Source: CAYLLS01 sp964385015 (GTDB lineage: Bacteria; Myxococcota; UBA727; JABDBI01). Taken from it: 64,000 bases of DNA. A program made the position numbers and the translations under genes. Shown piece after piece: positions 57,101 through 64,000 of this stretch; the first letter of the stretch is position 1, and each line of letters begins with the position of its first letter. Below the pieces are notes generated by a model. It was given only the letters and a program-made list of their open reading frames with translations, was not told where the DNA came from and did no database searches. The stretch covers positions 248,001 through 312,000 of the forward strand of contig CAYLLS010000001.1 of assembly GCA_964385015.1 (NCBI GenBank), written 5' to 3'.

Positions 57101-57258
57101 AGTTTTAATACACTTCTTCTATTCAAATCAAATGAAGAAGATATACAATTATCAGATAATGGTTTTGGCACATTATTAATATTAACAGATACATCACTTT
57201 TAAATGATCGCCAATATTTCGAAAAATTATACTTCTTTTCATCATTATATGTTTTCAC
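54103..57258 (-). CDS. actB: Alternative complex III subunit ActB (Fe-S/molybdopterin-like fusion)
   Basis: Large peripheral subunit of 1051 residues. A Tat signal (NRRSVLKLMGASFVLAGIG) precedes a molybdopterin-oxidoreductase-like domain without recognisable cofactor residues (residues ~80-750) and a C-terminal ferredoxin domain. The cysteines lie in CIGCNACAVACQ, CMHCENAPCEPVC, CIGTRYCANNCP, CTYCTQ and CAQSCP, enough for three [4Fe-4S] and one [3Fe-4S] cluster as in known ActB. The GTG start at 57258 follows AGGAT. Nothing is truncated. Tat export machinery must be encoded elsewhere. Confidence 0.96.
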   Translation of the reverse strand: MKTYNDEKKYNFSKYWRSFKSDVSVNINNVPKPLSDNCISSSFDLNRRSVLKLMGASFVLAGIGVACRRPESNILPYVKQPEEIIPGIANYFATAMSTADDILGLVVESHEGRPTKIEGNKLHLSNSGSSDIWSQSSVLQLYDPDRSKDIINRLENGVKKCSTWKEFKKYMLHIINNSHVNKGKDLAFLINHDDSPTLLKLKNKIDKQFPLSSWYKHDQMEYINTKNGAMQFFGKNSRVQYHLKNAKIIFSLQSDMIMSGPEHLRHANEFATRRRVYKTDDINYVNRLYVAESGYSVMGANADHRIKISMDESSLVLQSLMIELFKKGLLWPAEFDVKKDMFLNKLKGSDVHCNFISELANDIMANLGNSLIVIGESQSTLVHALSHMINIAIKGKGKTFSVVEVDEYSWNRYKLKSLCDLNTDIMKNKIQTLVILDSNPVYDSSKKLNFSYALSKVANSIHLGLYDDETASLCTWHVPKSHFLESWGDVRSYLGENSIIQPMISPLHHSKSKIEILSLFTDDILSEPYHIIQNTWMNYFNIISAMQWKTIIHNGNFTKFNYKLKTKLSYNVLSFFKPLSNVIVFSPSLHNVEVILCNDYSIGDGRFANISWLQEMPDPITKLTWGNALYISPKLAKQIGLKSRLQCNAYYSQIITIKHLGEELNVPTFVVPGINDYSLILPLGYGRSLSGNIGNNVGANAYRLLLKNNVKRIVSPVLKLTNDFVKLASTQEQYAMNGEIIQDIDVLNMFNRDPARDVDLNYYRKNPNYVKEKSVPLSMMSYDNISGEMKPIQLTGSWPYHGNKWGMVIDLNTCIGCNACAVACQAENNIPVVGKDEVQKGRMMQWLRIDRYFTGDVNNPITVSQPVPCMHCENAPCEPVCPVAATVHDEEGLNSMAYNRCIGTRYCANNCPYKVRRFNYFDFSHSGDLYVEQYHKERDRLLQMQKNPNVTIRYRGVMEKCTYCTQRISKVKSAIKRDGRNISKINDLEVIPACAQSCPTHSIIFGNLNDKSSKVYNLKMVNRNYDLLDELNVRPRTSYLSKLRNFNYKLV

Positions 57259-57282
57259 TTTAAAACTATCCTATATATAAAA

Positions 57283-57927
57283 TTATCTATGACAACCCGA
57301 ACATCCTATAACAGGAGGATGAAAATTAACACTATTTTCATATGCATTAAAATTCCATGTATTATTATCATCAAAACACATTTCAGTAATTTTATCCATT
57401 GGTCTAACATGCAATGCAGGGTTTTTATGACAATCTAAACACCAACTCATGCTCAGAGGCTTAACCTGTTTTATTCTATCCATTTTATTAACCTCACCAT
57501 GACAGCTTATACATCCAATGCCAGAATGAATATGAACAGAATGATCAAAATATACATAATCAGGCAATTTATGCACACGTACCCATTCAATTGGTACATT
57601 ACTTTGAATACTATTTACTAAAATTTTAATTTTATCAGACTTAACTAATATATTATTATGACAATTCATGCATATCTGCGTAGGTGGAACTCCTGCAGCA
57701 GATGATTTCTCAACATTAAAATGACAATATCTACAATCAATATTAAGATTACCAGCATGAAGCTTATGACTATATGATATAGGTTGAACAGGTTCATAAC
57801 CAACTTCTAAATGCCATGGTGAGAACCAATACGTAAAAATAAAAACCACTACTGCTAAGCTAACAAAAATACCAAATATAACATATTTAGGTATTGAATC
57901 AATCCATTTTGGGAAAATTTGTGTCAT
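57283..57927 (-). CDS. actA: Alternative complex III subunit ActA (pentahaem cytochrome c)
   Basis: Haem-rich subunit that hands electrons outward. Five CxxCH sites are present: CRYCH (65), CMNCH (86), CISCH (139), CLDCH (163) and CSGCH (209). One N-terminal membrane anchor (YVIFGIFVSLAVVVFIFTYW) and the WHLEVGYEPVQPI segment are typical of ActA. Length (214) is normal. First gene of the act run, 24 bases before actB. The 139-base gap to the SCO gene holds no recognised promoter. Confidence 0.96.
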   Translation of the reverse strand: MTQIFPKWIDSIPKYVIFGIFVSLAVVVFIFTYWFSPWHLEVGYEPVQPISYSHKLHAGNLNIDCRYCHFNVEKSSAAGVPPTQICMNCHNNILVKSDKIKILVNSIQSNVPIEWVRVHKLPDYVYFDHSVHIHSGIGCISCHGEVNKMDRIKQVKPLSMSWCLDCHKNPALHVRPMDKITEMCFDDNNTWNFNAYENSVNFHPPVIGCSGCHR

Positions 57928-58066
57928 TAAACTCTCTAATTTGAATTACATTTACTTTATTTCATAAATAACTTGAAATAATGTACACTTTTTATTATTT
58001 TATTCAAGATTTATTTTGCATAAAATAACATATTACTAAAATTAATTAACACAATAAGTAATACAC

Positions 58067-58708
58067 TTACATATAATTATTGTCTATTAATAATTTAACA
58101 GCTCTTTCTAGAGCTGCTAACATATAATCTTCAATAGTAAAAAAATCTCTAATATCACCATGTCTATCCAATAAAATCAATTTATTAAAATGATTAATAT
58201 CATAATTTTTATTAAATTTATTAATTTGTTGTTTATTACTCATGTATATATGCATATTTTCAGTAACAATATAAAAAATCTGACTTTTTTTTCCAGTTAA
58301 AAAATGCCAATTATCATATAAAATATCATTTCGTTTAGCATAATCATATAAAACAAAATATGTATCAAAATCAGGATCTATAGTAATAGAAACAAAATGC
58401 ATTGGTTTATATAAAAACATTTTTTTTTGTAATCTTTTCATAGCATTTATTAATTTAGGACAAATGCCTCCGCATCTAGTAAAAAAAAGATTCATTATAA
58501 CAACATGATTATTTAAATATTTTGAACTAAATGTTTTTCCATATTGATCTATTAATGACCACTCTTCTTTAATTTTAAACAAAGGCGGAGGTGCAGAACG
58601 ATATGAATAAGAGACTTGACGCATAATATGCAAAGAAATAATTCCTATGACAATACCCCAAAAAAAAGGATTAATAAGAATCTTCACACATTTTCTATAT
58701 ATATTCAC
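58067..58708 (-). CDS. SCO1/SenC-family copper chaperone for cytochrome oxidase
   Basis: Membrane-anchored thioredoxin-fold protein that delivers copper to the CuA site of haem-copper oxidases. One N-terminal span is followed by SLIDQYGKTFSSKYLNNH, the copper site FFTRCGGICPKLINAM (CxxxC) and SITIDPDFDTYFVLYDYAK, with a late His in NHFNKLILLDRHG. The start is likely GTG at 58708, with AAGG nine bases upstream; TTG at 58714 is closer to it. It stands upstream of the act operon, as in many ACIII loci, and implies an oxidase gene elsewhere. Confidence 0.92.
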   Translation of the reverse strand: MNIYRKCVKILINPFFWGIVIGIISLHIMRQVSYSYRSAPPPLFKIKEEWSLIDQYGKTFSSKYLNNHVVIMNLFFTRCGGICPKLINAMKRLQKKMFLYKPMHFVSITIDPDFDTYFVLYDYAKRNDILYDNWHFLTGKKSQIFYIVTENMHIYMSNKQQINKFNKNYDINHFNKLILLDRHGDIRDFFTIEDYMLAALERAVKLLIDNNYM

Positions 58709-58714
58709 AATCAA

Positions 58715-59085
58715 AACCTTAAATGTTAAAATTTACAACACACTTAATACTCATTATATATTAATAAATTATTATAAAACCACAAGTTATATATATATAA
58801 TTTGACAAAACATAATTTAATAAATATCAATATTAAATAAACTAATATTTAATATTAACAAAAAAAACATATATGAACCAACTAAATGCAACCAAATAAT
58901 ACTATAATAACAATAAAACAAATTAAACATAGATATACTAAAATAAATATCATCACTTGAATTAAATTATAATCACCCAATTCATAAAAACACGAACATA
59001 ATCTATTATAAATGAGAATATTGACTTTAAAAAAAACATAATATTTTATAAAACTTACTAATAATAAGATAACAAACAAAATAAC
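58715..59085. other. Gene-free stretch of 371 bases between sco and ctaB
   Basis: Divergent promoter region between the SCO gene and ctaB. It holds a perfect hairpin at 58829-58856 (AATATTAAAT, eight-base loop, ATTTAATATT). A 65-codon hydrophobic frame at 58882-59079 on the minus strand has no family resemblance and no convincing ribosome site. I see no supported gene; it may contain eroded remains. Confidence 0.5.
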
Positions 59086-59949
59086 ATGACATATTTTACA
59101 TTAAAAAATATTATTATACTTACCAAACCAATAATAACATTTACAGCAGTAATTAGCACATATATAGGGATAGCTCTTTCTGAACACAAAACGTCTTTAT
59201 ATGAAATATGCATTATTATAATATCTATTTTATTATTAGTATCAGGGTCTAATACTTTAAACATGTATTATGAAAGAAAATATGATAAATTAATGTTACG
59301 AACAAAAAACAGACCAATACCAAATGGAAATATAAAACCTAAAATAGCTTTAAATTTAGGATTTGCATTAATTTTTATTTCATTTGTAATGTTATTATTA
59401 CATCAAAAGCATATAACCTTAATACTTGGAATAATTTCATTTATTATATATATATATATATATACACCATTAAAAAGATTGTCACATTTAGCAGTATTTA
59501 TTGGAGCTATCCCAGGTGCAATGCCACCATTAATGGGATATATTTCTGCATCTAATGGAAGCATCAGCAATACTGGAATCATGCTTTTTTTTATACTATT
59601 TTTATGGCAAATACCTCACTTTTTAGCTATTGGTATTTTTAGAGGATATGAATACAAAAAAGCTGGTTATCCAATGTTAATATATAAATTTAACATCAAA
59701 ACAATTAAAATAATCATCTTATTTACAACCTTATGCTTAATTATATGTTCTATTAATATATGGACATTAAATACAACAGGATTAATATATAAAATCATCA
59801 GCACAATAATTGGAACATGGTTCATAGTAATTTGCATGTATGGATTTTTTACCAATCAACATAATAAATGGGCAAAACAAATTTTTATTATATCTATCAA
59901 ATATCAATTGATATTATTCAGTGCTTTGATTATAGATATTTACATATAA
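59086..59949 (+). CDS. ctaB: Protoheme IX farnesyltransferase (haem O synthase)
   Basis: UbiA-family prenyltransferase that makes haem O for haem-copper oxidases (CyoE/CtaB). The 287 residues have about nine membrane spans. The first Asp-rich motif reads NMYYERKYDKLMLRTKNRPIP, with Glu in place of the usual first Asp (N-x3-D-x3-D). The second region is YTPLKRLSHLAVFIGAIPGA followed by MPPLMGY, both diagnostic of CtaB rather than UbiA. With SCO it shows that a haem O/A oxidase must exist. No ctaA is in the window. Confidence 0.93.
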   Translation: MTYFTLKNIIILTKPIITFTAVISTYIGIALSEHKTSLYEICIIIISILLLVSGSNTLNMYYERKYDKLMLRTKNRPIPNGNIKPKIALNLGFALIFISFVMLLLHQKHITLILGIISFIIYIYIYTPLKRLSHLAVFIGAIPGAMPPLMGYISASNGSISNTGIMLFFILFLWQIPHFLAIGIFRGYEYKKAGYPMLIYKFNIKTIKIIILFTTLCLIICSINIWTLNTTGLIYKIISTIIGTWFIVICMYGFFTNQHNKWAKQIFIISIKYQLILFSALIIDIYI

Positions 59950-59998
59950 AAAATATCTATTATATACAATCAAAATTTATTCATTTATATGAACAATA

Positions 59999-60889
59999 AT
60001 GATATTACTTATATTCTTATTATATATATTATTCGCTACAACATTTACAATTAGTAAAACAATAATAGAATATGCACATCCTATTTTCATCATCGGAATA
60101 AGAATGACTATAAGTGGATTTATATTAATTAGTTTTAAAATATTACAACACAAAATTAATCTTAAATTTATAAAAAACTATATTTTATATATCATAATCA
60201 TTGCCTTGTTTCATATATATCTATCTTATAATTTAGAATTTATAGCATTACAGTATTTAACATCATCTAATGTTGCATTAATGTATAGCATATCACCATT
60301 CATAACAGCAATATTATCATATTTTATATTTAATGAAAAATTATCATACATGCAATATATTGGGTTATTTATAGGATTTTTAGGACTTTCTATTAACGTA
60401 TATATACCTAATATAACCAATAATAATACAAATTTACATATTACATTATCAAAATATAATATAATTTTATTTTTATCAATTATATCTAGTATAATAGGTT
60501 GGATGTTAATAAAAAACATTATACAACATAAACAATCTTCTCCTATTATTATAAATGGAGTTGCAATGTTAATTGGCGGGATTTTATCATTAATAACATA
60601 TTTCTACTATAATTTATCAAAACCATTGACATATAATTACAATATTAACATTAATACATTTATTATACATTTAATATTACTGATTATTATTGCAAATATT
60701 ATATGTTTAAACTTATATAGCTTTTTACTAAAAAAAACTAGTGCAACATTTCTATCTTTAGCAGGATATACATGTCCATTATTTACAGCGATATTTAGCT
60801 ACATATGGTTAAATGAATACATATCTCAATATTTTATTTTATCATTTATCATAATTATAATTGGTGTTTATATATTTAATAAAAATTAG
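59999..60889 (+). CDS. EamA/DMT-family transporter
   Basis: Ten-span membrane protein of 296 residues made of two EamA repeats. The first has LLYILFATTFTISKTIIEYA, FIIGIRMTISGFIL and LTSSNVALMYSISPFITAIL; the second has the corresponding ATFLSLAGYTCPLFTAIFSY followed by IWLNEYIS. The family exports or imports amino acids, nucleotides or other small metabolites; some intracellular bacteria use members for SAM or other nucleotide-like host compounds. The substrate here cannot be told. It is downstream of ctaB by 49 bases on the same strand. Confidence 0.85.
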   Translation: MILLIFLLYILFATTFTISKTIIEYAHPIFIIGIRMTISGFILISFKILQHKINLKFIKNYILYIIIIALFHIYLSYNLEFIALQYLTSSNVALMYSISPFITAILSYFIFNEKLSYMQYIGLFIGFLGLSINVYIPNITNNNTNLHITLSKYNIILFLSIISSIIGWMLIKNIIQHKQSSPIIINGVAMLIGGILSLITYFYYNLSKPLTYNYNININTFIIHLILLIIIANIICLNLYSFLLKKTSATFLSLAGYTCPLFTAIFSYIWLNEYISQYFILSFIIIIIGVYIFNKN

Positions 60890-60906
60890 ATGTTAAAATA
60901 TCATAA

Positions 60907-61206
60907 TTAAAGATTTAAATTAGATGTCAATGATTTCATATGTATTGAGCTTTCTTTCTTAGCTTTATTCAAAGCATCATTAAAAGCTGCTATCAGCAAA
61001 TCTTCTAAAAATTTAATTTCTTTTTTATTGACAATATTATGATCAATTTTTAAATTTAATATTTCAAATTGTCCATTCATACTAATAGATACCATATCTC
61101 CGCCAGATGTGCCATTTACAATAATATCTTTTAATTTATTTTGAAACTCATTTTGCATATAACTAGCTTGTTTTATCATATCAATCATTTTTTTTGGATC
61201 AAACAT
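60907..61206 (-). CDS. ybaB: Nucleoid-associated protein, YbaB/EbfC family
   Basis: Small dimeric DNA-binding protein of 99 residues. It starts FDPKKMIDMIKQASYMQNEF and continues with IIVNGTSGGDMVSISMNGQF, typical of the 'G.aggG.V.v..nG' strand region, and LEDLLIAAFNDALNKAKKES. Length is normal. It is one of the few chromosome-organising proteins visible. dnaX and recR, frequent neighbours, are absent. Confidence 0.92.
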   Translation of the reverse strand: MFDPKKMIDMIKQASYMQNEFQNKLKDIIVNGTSGGDMVSISMNGQFEILNLKIDHNIVNKKEIKFLEDLLIAAFNDALNKAKKESSIHMKSLTSNLNL

Positions 61207-61329
61207 TTAATAATACCTCATTTAAAAATTTATAAATAATATATTTATATACATATCATAATCATGTTTATTATATAAATCAATTTTAACTTCAAAAATA
61301 AAAAATTTTAAAAACAATTATCATAAAAC

Positions 61330-61983
61330 TTAATTATTAAAAAAAATGTCTTTAATTTTATACATATTTAATAATTTAAAACAAAATATTAAACTAACAA
61401 AAATACCACCAAAATGAGATGAACTAGATATGTTATCGAACACTAAAATAAACACTATTTCAATCAATATACTTAATATAGATAATTCTTTACCACTAAT
61501 TGGGAAAAAATTAAATAAATACATTACATTATCAGAAAAATGAAACCCCCAAGATATTAATAACCCTATACTTGCAGCAGAAAATCCAATAACTGGAAAT
61601 ACTGAAAATTGCATTAAATATGCAAAACATACAAATAAACTTCCACTAAATATAGAACATAAAATAAAAAATAAAAATTTATATTTACCCCATTTTAATT
61701 CTAATTTAATACCAAACAATAATAATAATAAGATGTTTGATAATAAATGAAATATATTATCTAAATTATGCAACATAGCATATGTCAAACAACGCCATAA
61801 TTGCATTTTATGCACAACAAGATATGGATCTAAAATTAACAAATCATAAAATACAAATCCTAAATGCAAATATTCCATCAACATAAATATAACATATAAC
61901 ATAACAAGAATTATAAATAAACTACATGTACATATAGGAATATTATAAAATTTATATATTAATTGTTTAAATATCATAATCAA
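61330..61983 (-). CDS. Rhomboid-family intramembrane serine protease
   Basis: Six-span membrane protein of 217 residues. Rhomboid hallmarks are the HNLDNIFHLLSNILLLLLFG segment (family 'H.s..Hl..Nm..L...G..lE'), the catalytic Ser in VIGFSAASIGLLISW (GxSx motif as GFSA) and the catalytic His in SSSSHFGGIFVSLIFC (usual 'aH.gG...G'). Both catalytic residues appear present. A TTG at 61983, six bases after AAAAGGAT, or the ATG at 61977 could be the start. Substrate unknown; quality control of membrane proteins is one possibility. Confidence 0.85.
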   Translation of the reverse strand: MIMIFKQLIYKFYNIPICTCSLFIILVMLYVIFMLMEYLHLGFVFYDLLILDPYLVVHKMQLWRCLTYAMLHNLDNIFHLLSNILLLLLFGIKLELKWGKYKFLFFILCSIFSGSLFVCFAYLMQFSVFPVIGFSAASIGLLISWGFHFSDNVMYLFNFFPISGKELSILSILIEIVFILVFDNISSSSHFGGIFVSLIFCFKLLNMYKIKDIFFNN

Positions 61984-62088
61984 TTAAAATCCTTTTAAAA
62001 TATCAAAATATTACTTTAAAAATTACTTTTTAATAGTATATAATTAATATAATTATTTTGCATAGAGATTTTTATTCCGGAGATAAAC

Positions 62089-62562
62089 ATGAATAAATAT
62101 CCAATTACACTTGATGGATTCAATAATATTAAAAATAAATTACATGAATTAAAAACAAAAACAAGACCTCAAATTATTAATGCTATTAAAATTGCAAGAG
62201 AACATGGAGATCTTTCAGAAAATGCAGAATACCATGCAGCAAAAGACAAACAAGGATTTATAGAAGCTAAAATTAGAAATTTAGAAACTAAAATTATACA
62301 CGCACAAGTTATTGATATATCTAAATTATCAGGCAATAAAATTCTATTCGGCGCAACAATTACTGCTTATGATTTTCATAAAAATGCCAATTATACTTGG
62401 CAATTAGTTGGTGAAGAAGAAATAGATATAAAGCAAAAAAAATTTAGTATTAATTCGCCTATAGCACAAGCATTTATTGGCAAAAAGATCGGTGATTTCA
62501 TTTATGTTAATACACCAATAGGAGAAAAAAAATTTCAAATCAAACATATTGAATTTAAATAA
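62089..62562 (+). CDS. greA: Transcription elongation factor GreA
   Basis: Rescues backtracked RNA polymerase by stimulating RNA cleavage. The N-terminal coiled coil ends with the acidic tip EHGDLSENAEYHAAKDKQGF, which holds the Asp and Glu needed for cleavage. The C-terminal FKBP-like domain has INSPIAQAFIGKKIGDFI. Length (157) and motif order are standard. A GGAG site precedes the ATG. A small hairpin follows the stop. Confidence 0.97.
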   Translation: MNKYPITLDGFNNIKNKLHELKTKTRPQIINAIKIAREHGDLSENAEYHAAKDKQGFIEAKIRNLETKIIHAQVIDISKLSGNKILFGATITAYDFHKNANYTWQLVGEEEIDIKQKKFSINSPIAQAFIGKKIGDFIYVNTPIGEKKFQIKHIEFK

Positions 62563-62574
62563 AAAATATATTGC

Positions 62575-62595
62575 TATATCATTATAAATGATATA
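62575..62595 (+). terminator. Weak stem-loop after greA
   Basis: TATATCAT and ATGATATA form a perfect eight-base stem around TATAA, starting 13 bases after the greA stop. There is no T run; possible weak terminator. Confidence 0.3.
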
Positions 62596-62644
62596 TATAT
62601 ATAATGTGATATTTTAAATGCACTAATAATATGAGAGTTAATTT

Positions 62645-64000
62645 ATGTCAAATAATAATATATTATATAATTTTATTAATGGTAAATTCAAACAATCTAA
62701 TGGAAATAAAACATATACAATTAAAAACCCATCTACAAATGAATATTTAGCTGAAGTTCCAATATCTACATACACAGATGTAAATAATGCTGTAAATGCA
62801 GCCAAAACAGCTTTTAATACATGGTCAAATACACCAATCACAGAAAGAATACAATACTTATTTAAAATCAAACATATATTAAATGAAAACATACACAATA
62901 TAGCACGACATATATCTATAGAGAATGGTAAAACTATTCAAGAATCAATATTAAGTATACAAAGAGGCATAGAAAATATTGATCACGCTATTGGAGCTAC
63001 ATCATTAATTATGGGGAAAAACATTGCTAACATTGCATATCAAATAAATACATATACTATGCGTCAATCTATAGGAGTATTTGCAGCTATTACACCATAC
63101 AATTTTCCTGCCATGATAGCATTTTGGTTTTGGCCATATGCTATAGCATTTGGTAATACATTTATATTAAAACCATCAGAACAAGTATCTACAACTCAAA
63201 ACCTGATATTCCAATTAATACAATCAGCTAATTTACCACAAGGTGTTTTAAATTTAATTCATGGAGATAAAATCACTGTTAAACATTTAATAAAACATCC
63301 TGACATTAATGGCATATCTTTTGTTGGATCAAGTCAAACTGCTAAAGTAATATATAATGAATCAATTAAAAACAATAAAAAAATTCAAGCTTTTGGTGGA
63401 GGCAATAATTATGCCATCATCATGCCTGATGCAAATAAAGAAAAGAGTATATCTAACATTATAAGCAGTGCTTTCGGATGTGCAGGACAAAGATGTTTAG
63501 CAATTAGTCAACTAATTATGATTGATTCAGCATATGATAAATATATTGATTATTTAATTCAAAAAACCAAAAGATTAAATATAGGTAATAGTTTAAATAA
63601 AAATACAGATTTAGGACCTATTATTTCTGAAATACATAAAAATAATATATGCAAACATATTGAAGATGGAATTAAAGAAGGTGCCAAAATACTATTAGAT
63701 GGAAGAAACATCTATAATAATAAATTTAAAACAAATAATTTTTTAGGTCCTACTATTCTTGATAATATTAATCCTAATATGAAAATTACAAAAAATGAAA
63801 TATTTGGACCTGTACTTAATATAATAAAATTACAAAATCTTGATCAAGCCATTAATATTATTAATAATTGCAAATTTGCTAACGCTACAACAATATTTAC
63901 TTCTAATGGATATACTGCTAGAAAATTTGAAAATAAAGTTAATATAGAAATGATAGGAATTAATATTGGAATTGCTGCACCTATGGCATTATTTCCTTTT
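62645..64000 (+). CDS. mmsA: Methylmalonate-semialdehyde dehydrogenase (CoA-acylating), 3' end outside window
   Basis: Oxidises methylmalonate semialdehyde (valine breakdown) or malonate semialdehyde to propionyl- or acetyl-CoA with NAD and CoA. The frame is open to the window edge, giving 452 residues. Seen: NFINGKF near the start, RGIENIDHAIGATSLIMGKN, YTMRQSIGVFAAITPYNFPA (typical of MmsA), GNTFILKPSE, FVGSSQTAK, FGGGNNYAIIMPDA and the catalytic Cys in GCAGQRCLAIS. The IDTYSxRQPxGV-like and GxRCMAxS-like motifs separate MmsA from ordinary aldehyde dehydrogenases. The start ATG at 62645 is preceded by GAGAG. Confidence 0.92.
   Translation, partial: MSNNNILYNFINGKFKQSNGNKTYTIKNPSTNEYLAEVPISTYTDVNNAVNAAKTAFNTWSNTPITERIQYLFKIKHILNENIHNIARHISIENGKTIQESILSIQRGIENIDHAIGATSLIMGKNIANIAYQINTYTMRQSIGVFAAITPYNFPAMIAFWFWPYAIAFGNTFILKPSEQVSTTQNLIFQLIQSANLPQGVLNLIHGDKITVKHLIKHPDINGISFVGSSQTAKVIYNESIKNNKKIQAFGGGNNYAIIMPDANKEKSISNIISSAFGCAGQRCLAISQLIMIDSAYDKYIDYLIQKTKRLNIGNSLNKNTDLGPIISEIHKNNICKHIEDGIKEGAKILLDGRNIYNNKFKTNNFLGPTILDNINPNMKITKNEIFGPVLNIIKLQNLDQAINIINNCKFANATTIFTSNGYTARKFENKVNIEMIGINIGIAAPMALFPF

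Noticed and set aside
58882..59079. A 65-residue hydrophobic protein between sco and ctaB
   Set aside because: No family resemblance and no clear ribosome site. Hydrophobic frames arise easily in AT-rich DNA.
59440..59470. TA microsatellite as a repeat element
   Set aside because: It encodes an Ile-Tyr membrane segment inside ctaB and is explained by codon bias.
1..64000. Bacteroidota origin (Sulcia/Blattabacterium-like), suggested by ACIII and fused E1
   Set aside because: Clear AGGAG-type ribosome sites precede many genes, NusA is the long form with a C-terminal extension, and the InfB N-terminus is not of that type.
1..64000. TGA read as tryptophan, as in some tiny symbiont genomes
   Set aside because: tsaD ends cleanly in TGA, the tRNA-Trp anticodon is CCA, and tryptophan positions in conserved motifs use TGG.
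1..64000. CRISPR array, insertion sequence, prophage or toxin-antitoxin pair
   Set aside because: I saw no spaced direct repeats, no transposase or integrase motifs and no phage genes on either strand.

Overview
This window looks like part of the chromosome of a strongly reduced, obligately host-associated bacterium. The DNA is very AT-rich throughout, proteins are rich in Lys/Asn/Ile, intergenic gaps are short, many genes abut or overlap, and several proteins are shortened or eroded (TsaB, a PpiD/SurA-like protein, TruB). One essential gene (gmk) is broken in a run of ten A. I see no insertion sequence, phage gene, CRISPR array or toxin system. The code is standard: tsaD ends in TGA and the tRNA-Trp anticodon is CCA. 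Shine-Dalgarno sequences of AGGAG type precede many genes.

Lineage cannot be settled by eye. A short InfB N-terminus of the 'KVRIYELAKKL...THS' type, a long NusA with a C-terminal helix-hairpin-helix part, System II cytochrome c maturation (ResB/CcsA), an alternative complex III operon and a fused E1 alpha/beta dehydrogenase together fit Acidobacteriota or a former deltaproteobacterial phylum better than the usual Gammaproteobacteria or Bacteroidota symbionts. A YggX-like gene is the main counter-signal, because I associate that family mostly with Beta- and Gammaproteobacteria.

Layout. 1-7 kb: metG, a BamB-like propeller, gmk, ndk, gltX, sucD, sucC. 7-18.7 kb: a small conserved protein, lipA, a glutamate carrier, lysS, skp, pyk, a degenerate PpiD-like protein, tsaD, an aromatic amino acid permease, pepA. 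19-28.5 kb: rho, a bifunctional Rel, rpsT, engB, ccsA, resB, coaE, an enoyl-CoA hydratase, truB. 28.5-33 kb: rplL, rplJ, rplA, rplK, nusG, secE and five tRNA genes, then smpB. tuf is missing from between tRNA-Thr(GGT) and tRNA-Trp, and rpoBC are missing after rplL. 33-41.6 kb: eno, rmuC, a GAF-GGDEF protein, an RlmB-like methyltransferase, the fused branched-chain type E1, frr, pyrH. 41.6-50 kb: rbfA, infB, nusA, yggX, rnpB, tsaB, trxA, a DnaQ-type exonuclease, sodB, tdk. 50-58.7 kb: a complete alternative complex III operon (actA-F plus a small extra subunit) behind a SCO gene. 59-64 kb: ctaB/cyoE, an EamA transporter, ybaB, a rhomboid protease, greA and the 5' part of mmsA.

How the genes fit together. 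The metabolic theme is aerobic respiration fed by amino acids. Uptake and release of amino acids are suggested by GltS, the aromatic permease and PepA. Oxidation is suggested by the branched-chain E1, an AUH-like hydratase, methylmalonate-semialdehyde dehydrogenase, lipoyl synthase and ATP-forming succinyl-CoA synthetase. Electrons would flow through alternative complex III to a haem-copper oxidase encoded elsewhere (implied by SCO and CtaB), with ResB/CcsA attaching the haems. SodB and YggX fit oxygen exposure. No gene here makes an amino acid or vitamin for a host, so the window resembles a respiratory symbiont more than a nutritional one. It also keeps genes for two nucleotide second messengers, (p)ppGpp and c-di-GMP, which is unusual for such a small gene set.
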